Below, in pieces: positions 25,467 through 32,358 of a stretch of 38,911 bases of DNA. Below the pieces are notes generated by a model. That model was not told the origin of the DNA. It did not search any database and was given only the letters and a program-made list of their open reading frames with translations. Origin of the DNA: Blastocatellia bacterium (lineage in GTDB: Bacteria > Acidobacteriota > Blastocatellia > HR10 > J050); contig JANWZE010000061.1 in the NCBI GenBank assembly GCA_025054955.1, positions 1-38,911 on the forward strand, given 5' to 3'. Every line of letters begins with the position of its first letter. The stretch's first letter is position 1. Both the position numbers and the translations under genes were made by a program.

Positions 25467-26312
25467 TTATTCAGGAACCACCTGACCGCGAATTTCGCCC
25501 GGCGGATTCAGCGCTGTATGGATATTCAAATAGAGCTCGCCGGCCAATAGAGCCTTCAGCAGTGTTGGCGTTAACGGCTGAGTTTGAACCGTACTGCGCC
25601 AGACACCGGAAGCCGTTCCGCCAACGAATTCGGAGCCAATATCTCTCACCACTGGACCTGTAGCACCAACGGCTCCGCGATGGAAATGGGCAGCCGCAAT
25701 CGGACCACTCAGTCCATCAACAGTGATCTCGAACAAGAGTTCAACGCCGCCATTGGCCGCCGTCCGCAGCGTCATGGCTGCGGTGCCGCTTGGTGTTCCC
25801 GTGACGGTCGGCGGTGGCACTTCCTGAGCCACATTCAGCTCAGCCTTGAAGCTCCGAGTCGGGTAGACTTGACCGCGAATTTCGCCTGGCGGATTCAACG
25901 CTGTGTGAATGTTAATGTACAAGTCTCCTGCCTTGAGTGCTGCCAGCAGCGCCGGCGTCAATGGTTGTGTCGTGTCTGAACTGCTCCACGTGCCAATCGC
26001 CGTGCCTCCGGTGAAATTGAGGTCCTTAACAACTGGCCCTGTCCGACCCGCTTCTGCTTGGTGAAAATGGGCGGCACGTATCGGTCCACTCAATCCGGTC
26101 ACCGTGATACTGTAGGCCAGTAGAGCGCTGCCATCAGGGTTCTCCGTGAGCTTCATCGTGGCCGTGCCTGTGGCTACGTTGTCACCCGTCGGAGCGGGAA
26201 TTTCTTGGGCTTTGTTCAAACGGGCAGTAAACACCGTTTGAGCATCAGCAGTGGAATGAAATGCGAAAAACGAAACGACGCCTGCCACCAAAACAGCAAG
26301 CTTCATCCTCAT
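25467..26312 (-). CDS. Secreted protein with two CHRD domains
   Basis: A 281-residue protein with signal peptide MKLAVLVAGVVSFFAFHSTADA. Two CHRD domains follow: about residues 25-150 (TARLNKAQEIPAPTGDNVAT through INIHTALNPPGEIRGQVYP) and about 152-281 (AELNVAQEVPPPTVTGTPSG through LNIHTALNPPGEIRGQVVP). Each has the AAHFH motif. CHRD domains occur in chordin and in bacterial surface proteins; their bacterial function is not settled. AAGGAGG lies 9-12 nt before the ATG at 26312. It ends 28 bp before the longest NHL frame and is probably the first gene of the sigma/anti-sigma cluster. Confidence 0.9.
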   Translation of the reverse strand: MRMKLAVLVAGVVSFFAFHSTADAQTVFTARLNKAQEIPAPTGDNVATGTATMKLTENPDGSALLAYSITVTGLSGPIRAAHFHQAEAGRTGPVVKDLNFTGGTAIGTWSSSDTTQPLTPALLAALKAGDLYINIHTALNPPGEIRGQVYPTRSFKAELNVAQEVPPPTVTGTPSGTAAMTLRTAANGGVELLFEITVDGLSGPIAAAHFHRGAVGATGPVVRDIGSEFVGGTASGVWRSTVQTQPLTPTLLKALLAGELYLNIHTALNPPGEIRGQVVPE

Positions 26313-26423
26313 AGTTCGACTCCTCCTTACAAAGTATTAGCGTTGATCGCTGGCGGCTATTATTCACATGCGTGGTTGAACCGTCAACCAATGAGACGAT
26401 TTCCTACAATTTTTACAAGCAAC

Positions 26424-27614
26424 TCATCGGCGTTCCAGTAAGGCGACCAATTCCAGATGCGGCGTGTGAGGAAACAAATCAATCGGGGTGATCTGCAAAA
26501 CGTCATACCGCAATTGTAATGTTTGCATATCGTCGCGAAAGCTCGCCGGATTACAAGAAATGTAAATGACCCGCTGCGGGGCAAGCTGATTGATCTGTCG
26601 CGCCACTTTGGGCGAAAGCCCGGCTCGCGGTGGGTCCACCACAAGCGCATCAACGGATTCCCCGACCCACTCGCGCAATTGTTTGGCTTTGGCGCATCGG
26701 AAGACGGCATTCCGGATATGATTGGCCGCGGCATTCTCGCCGGCCATACGGATTGACTCCGCGTCGAAGTCCACACCCACGACGCTGGAAAACAGGTGGC
26801 TCAGCGCCAATCCAATCCCGCCACTGCCACAAAACAAATCAATCAACACTCGGCGGTGAGCGAAGCTCGCAGCCAGCTCGCGGACGCACTGGTAGAGCCG
26901 CTCAGCGCCAAACGTGTTCACTTGCAGAAACGATGTGGGTGATACATGAAAGAAGAGTTCGAGAATTTGTTCACGGATGGTAGGGCGTCCTCGCAATAAT
27001 TCATACTGTTCACCTAGCGCGGCGTCGCCAACCGATTGCCGCGAAGCAAGCCAGAGCGACGTGACAGCCGGTTCCGATTCGGTCATGGCGATGAGCTCTG
27101 CCCTGACGCGGGCCAATGCCTCTTGAAACCCGATCGGGTTCACAACCAGACAGACAAGAATCTCACCGGTGCGCTTCCCTTCCCGGAGCACCAGATGACG
27201 AAAGAAGCCCTGATGATTGCGCTGGCGGTAACAGGGTAACTTGGTCGCAAATGCCCATTGTTTGATCATCGTATAAACGTGATTGGCTGTCTCAGAAAGA
27301 AACGCGCTGCGGTTCAGATCAGCCACCTGCCAGAATTTCCCCCGCCGATGGAAACCAAGCGCCGGACGATCCTGGGCGTCGTACCCGAAGGAGAATTCCA
27401 TTTTGTTTCGATGGCCGACGATACGCGGACTCGGCACAATCGCCCGGATGAGCGGTCCATAAGCCTGGCCTAGCGTCTGCCGCGCCATCTGGCTCTTTCG
27501 TAGCAATTGCTCGTCATAAGGGAGAGCATGCCACGGCGCGACGGCCTGTTCTGCTTCTTCAATTATCAATGGACTGTCCTGTTGACCAGCCAATGACATG
27601 GTTTTGCTCCGCAT
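26424..27614 (-). CDS. TrmA/RlmD-family RNA (uracil-5-)-methyltransferase
   Basis: A 396-residue SAM-dependent enzyme that methylates a uridine in rRNA or tRNA. Motifs are GHRNKMEFSFG, the SAM-binding DLFCGSGGIGLALS, VVDPPRAGLSP, the nucleophilic Cys in YISCNPASFRDD and the terminal HTPHLELVALLER with the general-base Glu. The N-terminal TRAM domain and the four-Cys iron-sulfur motif of RlmD are absent: the usual CGGCxxQHLxYxxQL region reads APWHALPYDEQL. The exact target (U1939, U747 or U54) therefore cannot be assigned. It is divergent from nth. Confidence 0.85.
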   Translation of the reverse strand: MRSKTMSLAGQQDSPLIIEEAEQAVAPWHALPYDEQLLRKSQMARQTLGQAYGPLIRAIVPSPRIVGHRNKMEFSFGYDAQDRPALGFHRRGKFWQVADLNRSAFLSETANHVYTMIKQWAFATKLPCYRQRNHQGFFRHLVLREGKRTGEILVCLVVNPIGFQEALARVRAELIAMTESEPAVTSLWLASRQSVGDAALGEQYELLRGRPTIREQILELFFHVSPTSFLQVNTFGAERLYQCVRELAASFAHRRVLIDLFCGSGGIGLALSHLFSSVVGVDFDAESIRMAGENAAANHIRNAVFRCAKAKQLREWVGESVDALVVDPPRAGLSPKVARQINQLAPQRVIYISCNPASFRDDMQTLQLRYDVLQITPIDLFPHTPHLELVALLERR

Positions 27615-27722
27615 TGAAAGCCGGAAAGTCTAGCATGAAAACAAATGCTTGTCCGTCGGTGGACGTCGTTGCCAAACAACCGAGTTCGTTGTAAAACCTG
27701 AAGCTTTGTAAGGAGAGGAACG

Positions 27723-28376
27723 ATGACTGAAAAGAAACAAACGGATCGCCGGATTCGCACGCTGCTCACGCGATTGCAGAAGGCTTACCCGGATGCGCGA
27801 TGCGCATTGAATTTTTCCAATCCGCTTGAACTGCTGATTGCGACTATCTTGTCGGCACAATGCACGGACGAGCGCGTCAATCAGGTCACAGCGACGCTGT
27901 TCAAGAAATATCGAACAGCCGCAGACTATGCCAATGCGCCGCTCACGGAGCTTGAGCGTGACATCCATTCGACGGGCTTCTATCGCAACAAAGCGAAAAG
28001 CATCAAAGCGGCGACGCAACGCATTGTGGAGGAATTCGGCGGCCAAGTGCCGCGCACGATGGACGAGCTGCTGACGCTCCCAGGCGTCGCGCGGAAGACA
28101 GCCAATGTCGTCTTGGGCACCGCCTTTGGCATTCCAACGGGCGTCGTGGTGGATACGCATGTGGCGCGGCTGGCGCAACGGCTTGGGCTGACGCGACAGA
28201 ACGACCGGGATAAGATTGAACAAGACCTGATGCAGATTCTGCCCCAGGACGAATGGATTGATTTTGCGCATCGCTTAATCGAGCACGGTCGGCGAGTCTG
28301 CAAAGCCCGCAAGCCGCTTTGCGCAGAATGCGTCCTGGCCGATATTTGCCCATCACGAGAACAGTTTCTTGGGTGA
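27723..28376 (+). CDS. nth: Endonuclease III (DNA glycosylase/AP lyase)
   Basis: A 217-residue base-excision-repair enzyme that removes oxidised pyrimidines and cleaves at abasic sites. The helix-hairpin-helix LPGVARKTANVVLG contains the catalytic Lys, and VVVDTHVARLAQRLG the catalytic Asp. The C-terminal 4Fe-4S cluster motif is intact, with spacing C-x6-C-x2-C-x5-C. AGGAGAGG precedes the ATG by a few bases. It appears monocistronic, convergent with the minus-strand gene ending at 28470. Confidence 0.97.
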   Translation: MTEKKQTDRRIRTLLTRLQKAYPDARCALNFSNPLELLIATILSAQCTDERVNQVTATLFKKYRTAADYANAPLTELERDIHSTGFYRNKAKSIKAATQRIVEEFGGQVPRTMDELLTLPGVARKTANVVLGTAFGIPTGVVVDTHVARLAQRLGLTRQNDRDKIEQDLMQILPQDEWIDFAHRLIEHGRRVCKARKPLCAECVLADICPSREQFLG

Positions 28377-28469
28377 GAAGACGAGTGCTTCGTCAACAGC
28401 TCTTGACTCATGCTTGCGCGTGTTGATTCAACCTAACTGCACGCATGATGGATGGCGATGACTGCATTG

Positions 28470-29549
28470 CTAACGTGCCTTCGCAGTATATTCTTTGAAG
28501 CCGTTTCCACTGAACGACATCAACGGCTGCCACTGACCGGACGCATTCTTCTGCCAGAGCTGACCTGTGTATTGAGCTGTCTGCTCGTAGATGATCGGCT
28601 CAGGCAGCGGGAACGGCAGTCGCCCTCGAAGCGGATGAGTGTTGATCGCCCGTATCGTCAGCGCCACACGGATGGCCTCATTTTCTGCTCGAAATGTCGT
28701 CTCGATAGGATATTGCTTGCGATTGATCGCATCATACGCCCAACGAGTGTGAGTCAGTTCATACTCCTTTTTTGTGAAGATGTTCCTCTGGCCTTGCACG
28801 TCAACGCTGGCAACGCCAACCGGCTGGCCGATGAAATCGCCAATCTCAAGCGCCAACCCCGGCTCAGAATATTGTGCCCAGTTCCACAAAGCATTGGTGA
28901 AGTTCCACTCTCCCCAATTATGGTCGTGGTAGCCAGGAGCGCGAATTTGATACACCTGACCATCCAGTTCAATCTGACCGGTGACGTCGGCCCGAGGCAT
29001 GTAAATAAGCCAGCTCATCTGTTCCCACGGAAACCGCCCAACGTTCATTCGATTGGCTGCATACCAGGGGGCACTCTGCGAGATGTAAAGCAGGTCCCAT
29101 TTGAGCCGAGCGTCGCGGCTGGCCCCAACGATGCGATATGAACCGCCATCAATCACGCGAATCGTGTTCGCCTCGATTTGCACATCGGCCTTCTCATACG
29201 ACGCCGTAAACTGCTCAGGCCGATATATGTCAACTTTGCTGACAACCCCTTGTGATGTATAGACCACGCCAACAACCTGCACGAGGCTCGGCCCCGGCCG
29301 CTTTTCCGGATTCGCGACGAAATAGGCGAAGATGCCTTGCAGGTCTTGTATCGTGTCGTAGAAGTTAAAATACCACCACTCGATATAACGATTGTCGTGT
29401 TTCCCATCAGCGAATTCTCGGTAATGGTAAGCGTCATCAGCGAGCGATACATCCTGGGCCGGCGCGAAGAATGCAGGTTCTACGGCACGGCCAAATGATA
29501 AAACCATCAGGACCGATAGTAGCAGGAGCTTCATTCCGATTTTGTGCAT
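28470..29549 (-). CDS. Secreted CrtC/AttH-like (lipocalin-like) protein
   Basis: A 359-residue protein with an N-terminal signal peptide (MKLLLLSVLMVLSFGRA). The hallmark EWWYFNFYD at about residue 57 and GYHDHNWGEWN near the middle, plus WNWAQYSEPGLALEIGDFIG, match the hydroxyneurosporene-synthase-like/AttH family, which has two lipocalin-like barrels. Family members hydrate or otherwise modify terpenoid or fatty substrates, but many are uncharacterised, so no reaction is assigned. The GAGGGAAC site before ATG 29549 and the first codons are duplicated 70 bp upstream. It is the last gene on the minus strand after the tRNA-His. Confidence 0.75.
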   Translation of the reverse strand: MHKIGMKLLLLSVLMVLSFGRAVEPAFFAPAQDVSLADDAYHYREFADGKHDNRYIEWWYFNFYDTIQDLQGIFAYFVANPEKRPGPSLVQVVGVVYTSQGVVSKVDIYRPEQFTASYEKADVQIEANTIRVIDGGSYRIVGASRDARLKWDLLYISQSAPWYAANRMNVGRFPWEQMSWLIYMPRADVTGQIELDGQVYQIRAPGYHDHNWGEWNFTNALWNWAQYSEPGLALEIGDFIGQPVGVASVDVQGQRNIFTKKEYELTHTRWAYDAINRKQYPIETTFRAENEAIRVALTIRAINTHPLRGRLPFPLPEPIIYEQTAQYTGQLWQKNASGQWQPLMSFSGNGFKEYTAKAR

Positions 29550-29627
29550 GTTCCCTCTTGCCTCACTACGAAAGACCGGACGGAAGCCGTAGCAGGAGCT
29601 TCATTCCGATTTTGTGCATGTTCCCTC
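29519..29627 (-). repeat. Tandem duplication of a ribosome-binding-site/start region
   Basis: A 39-bp block (29519-29557) recurs exactly at 29589-29627, a period of 70 bp. In the sense orientation of the gene it contains GAGGGAAC, ATG and about nine codons (MHKIGMKLLL). It is the second case in this window of a duplicated initiation region; compare 14127-14287. Confidence 0.85.
29566..29619 (-). CDS. Upstream ORF of 17 codons made by the duplication
   Basis: The upstream copy of the start region reads MHKIGMKLLLRLPSGLS and then a TAG at 29566-29568, leaving 16 nt before the real ATG at 29549. It has an even better site (GGAGGGAAC) than the true gene. Ribosomes finishing here could reinitiate at the gene. 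It has no likely function as a protein. Confidence 0.35.
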   Translation of the reverse strand: MHKIGMKLLLRLPSGLS

Positions 29628-29840
29628 CAGTCCCCTCTCCGTGGAGTGGGACGCTTTGATTCAGAACGCGATTTCTCATGATTCGATCAATCAACACCAG
29701 GGCTGCCATGCGAGCAGTTTTATGGTTGTGGTAGATTGCAGCGCGTCGGCCCACGTGCAATCTTGAGGGACGAACAGCCCTGCCTAAAACGGACTGGAAA
29801 GCCAGCATGATGGCAGTTCGACGTGGTTGTTCGACCATGC
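29628..29840. other. Spacer between tRNA-His and the CrtC/AttH-like gene
   Basis: A 213-bp stretch without a recognisable gene. One minus-strand frame is open but lacks a start or family motif. No clear terminator hairpin was seen after the tRNA, so read-through into the gene starting at 29549 is possible. Confidence 0.4.
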
Positions 29841-29917
29841 TGGTACTGGCTCCCGGACTTGAACCGGGGACCTCCTGATCCACAGTCAGGCGCTCTGACC
29901 AACTGAGCTAAGCCAGC
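29841..29917 (-). tRNA. tRNA-His (GUG), non-canonical acceptor end
   Basis: A complete 77-nt cloverleaf including encoded CCA (29843-29841). Stems are acceptor 29917-29911 with 29851-29845, anticodon CCTGA/TCAGG and T-stem CCCGG/CCGGG. The anticodon loop CTGTGGA has GTG at 29883-29881, which is His. T8, A14, GG in the D-loop and TTCAAGT in the T-loop are standard. Bacterial tRNA-His normally carries a templated G-1 opposite C73. Here position -1 is T, the first pair is G1.U72 and the discriminator is A73. Bases -3 to -1 (GGT) can pair with 73-75 (ACC), extending the precursor stem. Similar A73 tRNA-His without G-1 is known from a clade of Alphaproteobacteria. A promoter lies just upstream. 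Confidence 0.93.
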
Positions 29918-29932
29918 ACCGAATCGCCGCAT

Positions 29933-29961
29933 ATTGTAACGAGGCAGGTTCGCTTCCACAA
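29933..29961 (-). promoter_or_regulatory. Candidate promoter of tRNA-His
   Basis: On the minus strand a -10 box TACAAT (29938-29933) lies 17 bp after a -35-like TTGTGG (29961-29956). Initiation about 7 nt downstream would give a 5' leader of roughly 8 nt before G1. Only three bases of the -35 match consensus, but spacing and position fit. Confidence 0.5.
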
Positions 29962-29997
29962 GAGAACCGACGAGACTGTCAGCAAACCAGCGAGCGA

Positions 29998-31413
29998 TCA
30001 AATCCCCGTCGGTCGGCGCCGATGCCAATCTGTCTGAGCCTGATATGCATTGGCGATTTGTAGCAATTTCCTTTCGGTGAACGCCGCGCTCATGAATTGA
30101 ATTGCTGTCGGTAATCCGGCCTGACCGAAACCGTTGGGAACAGTCAGGGCTGGCACGCCGGCCGCATTGCCGGCTGGAATCACGGCTGGACCGCCGCCGA
30201 CGCCGGGATACGCTTTGTCAAAATCAACACCGATGGGATAGGCCACGGTGGACCGCGTGGGCGCAACGAGCGCGTCGAATTGACTGAGCCGCTCATGCAA
30301 CGCGCGTCGCAATGGCCCGCGCAACCGCATCGCTTGTAGATAGTCTACGGCTAACACCATCATCCCAGCATATCCGCCAATGCGATCTCGCTTACATTGG
30401 AGTTGTTGGAGTCCGCCACTCTCAATCAGGTCGAGAAAGGCGCTGCTGCCTTCGGCATCCACGATGGTGCTGACAATCGGGCCATAGGGGAAATCCGGCA
30501 GCTCAACGTCGCGCTCTATGATAGAAAATTGCTCGAGAACCCGAAGAGCTTCTTCAAAATTTTTGGCGACTTCGGGCTGAACTCTGTCAGTCACGCCTTT
30601 GATGACGCCCAGTTTGAAAGGCTTGGCAGACGGGCGCGGCGCCGCATTGACCGAGTAATGAAACTGGCGTTTGACTGACGATGGATCGCGAGGATCATAG
30701 CCGGCGATGGCGGCCAGCACCAGGCCGCAGTCATCGGCGGTGCGGCACATCGGGCCGAGCTTATCCAGCGTCCATGCTAACGCCATCGCGCCATGTCGGC
30801 TGACCAAGCCATACGTGGGCCGCAAGCCGCTGATGCCACAAAAGGCCGCGGGCGTCAGGATCGAACCAGATGTTTCCGACCCGATGGCAAACGCGACCAA
30901 ACCAGCCGCCACGGCTGCGCCCGATCCACTCGATGAGCCGCCACTCCAGTAGTCTAGATTCCACGGCGTGCGCCCCGGTCCGGTGAATGACGCATCGGCG
31001 TTGTTGTACCCCATGCCGCCGGCTAATTCAACCATCGCGAGCTTGGCAACCAACACAGCGCCGGCTTCTCGCAAGCGCGTGATCACCGTCGCATCGTAAT
31101 CAAACACCTGCTGGCGGAACGGCGCAGCGCCCCAGGTCGTCGGGATGCCTCTGGTGGCCAGCAAATCTTTTGCGCCATACGGAATGCCGTGAAGGGGACC
31201 GCGATAGCGACCACGCACGATTTCGCGCTCGGCAGCGCGCGCCTGTTGCATGGCCAACTCTTCGGTGATCGTCACGACAGCCCCCAGTTTGGGGCCAAGC
31301 TGCTCAAGCCGACCCAGGTAGGATTTTGCTAGCTCAACCGGAGAAATCTGGCGCCGACGTAGCAATTGCCCTAACTCACGAACGGATAAAAAAAGAACAT
31401 CCTCTGAGAGCAT
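29998..31413 (-). CDS. Amidase-signature family hydrolase
   Basis: A 471-residue amidase-signature enzyme related to GatA. The Ser-cisSer-Lys triad is visible: Lys82 in GIPYGAKDLL, cis-Ser about 160-161 in WSGGSSSGSGAAVAAGL and nucleophile Ser184 in GSETSGSILTPAAFCG. It hydrolyses an amide, but the substrate cannot be read from sequence. There is no gatB or gatC neighbour, so it is probably not the tRNA amidotransferase subunit. The GAGGGAATAC site precedes ATG 31413. A small Tat-signal protein gene ends 23 bp upstream and is probably co-transcribed. Confidence 0.88.
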   Translation of the reverse strand: MLSEDVLFLSVRELGQLLRRRQISPVELAKSYLGRLEQLGPKLGAVVTITEELAMQQARAAEREIVRGRYRGPLHGIPYGAKDLLATRGIPTTWGAAPFRQQVFDYDATVITRLREAGAVLVAKLAMVELAGGMGYNNADASFTGPGRTPWNLDYWSGGSSSGSGAAVAAGLVAFAIGSETSGSILTPAAFCGISGLRPTYGLVSRHGAMALAWTLDKLGPMCRTADDCGLVLAAIAGYDPRDPSSVKRQFHYSVNAAPRPSAKPFKLGVIKGVTDRVQPEVAKNFEEALRVLEQFSIIERDVELPDFPYGPIVSTIVDAEGSSAFLDLIESGGLQQLQCKRDRIGGYAGMMVLAVDYLQAMRLRGPLRRALHERLSQFDALVAPTRSTVAYPIGVDFDKAYPGVGGGPAVIPAGNAAGVPALTVPNGFGQAGLPTAIQFMSAAFTERKLLQIANAYQAQTDWHRRRPTGI

Positions 31414-31436
31414 GTATTCCCTCTGCCAATCCGTGA

Positions 31437-31748
31437 TCAGAGAGCGCGAAAGATAAAATCAGGCTCATCGCTATTATTCAACTTGCGTGCGCGCACTCGT
31501 TCGCCCGTGTTGACCACGTTTTCTAAATCCTTGCGAACTTCGTCCAGTTGATCGGACGTGAGGTATTTTCCATACCGCTCCCGAACGATGTCCAGCAGAG
31601 CGCGCACCACTGGCGCTGGCTCAGATGAGGAGGGCTGTTGTTGCGCCGCCTCAATCGAAACAGCGGGCATCAATGGAACGGCGATCAAACTCTTGACAAG
31701 CGCTCGTCGGGATGGCCTTGGCGCGTTGGAGTTTTTCGATCTCTTCAT
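31437..31748 (-). CDS. Small Tat-signal protein of unknown function
   Basis: A 103-residue protein. A twin-arginine-type signal (PSRRALVKSLIAVPLMPAVS) covers about residues 12-31. The mature part is a short helical domain (VVRALLDIVRERYGKYLTSD then QLDEVRKDLENVVNTGERVR) ending NNSDEPDFIFRAL. No family is recognised. It sits 6 bp after the thioredoxin-like gene and 23 bp before the amidase, which itself lacks a signal peptide. A chaperone or hitchhiker role for export of the amidase is a hypothesis from this context only. Confidence 0.7.
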   Translation of the reverse strand: MKRSKNSNAPRPSRRALVKSLIAVPLMPAVSIEAAQQQPSSSEPAPVVRALLDIVRERYGKYLTSDQLDEVRKDLENVVNTGERVRARKLNNSDEPDFIFRAL

Positions 31749-31754
31749 GATGCT

Positions 31755-32285
31755 TCACAACACTGAATCTATCAGAGCTGATATGTTCTCCAAGTAGGTC
31801 GCTTTATCAGAGAATCCCAGATGGGGTTTGCCCACCACGTTGCCTTGTCTGTCGAGCACGACCAACATCGGAATCGAAGACTGAGCAAATTGACTGAACA
31901 CATCCTGATTCACATCGCGCAGGATGGGAACCTTCAAGCCGAGCTTCTGGGCAAAGTCGGCCAGTTGCTGATCCGAGACTTTTCGATCATCAATGCTCAC
32001 CCAGAAGACTTTGACATTTTTGCCTTGATATTTGTCAGCCAGCGCCTGCAAAGCAGGCAATTCCATGCGGCATGGAGGACACCAGGTCGCGCCGAATGAA
32101 AGAGCCACAACCGAGCCGCGCAACTCGGCAAGCGACGTCTGTCCGCCGCCGAGCATCGGTAGCTTCCACGAAGCTGATGAGGTTTGCGCGACGGCGCTCA
32201 TGCTCGCCATTGAAACGATGGGCCACAAGCCGAGCGCCACACCGCCAATCCACAAGCAGATGATTCGGCACACGAACTTATTCAT
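31755..32285 (-). CDS. TlpA-like periplasmic thioredoxin-fold protein
   Basis: A 176-residue exported thiol-disulfide oxidoreductase. The N-terminal signal spans about residues 1-34 (IICLWIGGVALGLWPIVSM). The active site is FGATWCPPCRMELPAL, followed by VKVFWVSIDD, the cis-Pro region SSIPMLVVLDRQGNVV and a C-terminal helix. This matches AhpC-TSA/TlpA-type proteins that reduce substrates such as apocytochromes. The longer frame to 32399 overlaps clpX without a signal-like start, so the ATG at 32285 (AAGG about 9 nt upstream) is preferred. It lies 73 bp after clpX and 6 bp before the small Tat gene. Confidence 0.9.
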   Translation of the reverse strand: MNKFVCRIICLWIGGVALGLWPIVSMASMSAVAQTSSASWKLPMLGGGQTSLAELRGSVVALSFGATWCPPCRMELPALQALADKYQGKNVKVFWVSIDDRKVSDQQLADFAQKLGLKVPILRDVNQDVFSQFAQSSIPMLVVLDRQGNVVGKPHLGFSDKATYLENISALIDSVL

Positions 32286-32358
32286 CGTTGAATACCTTTT
32301 TGTCACACGAATCAGATGTGCGTTCTGCTCAACCGGCTGCCTCTCATCATCACCAAGT

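Noticed and set aside
29566-29883. 105-residue minus-strand frame across the tRNA-His gene
   Set aside because: It starts inside the tRNA and ends in the duplicated start region; no protein motif.
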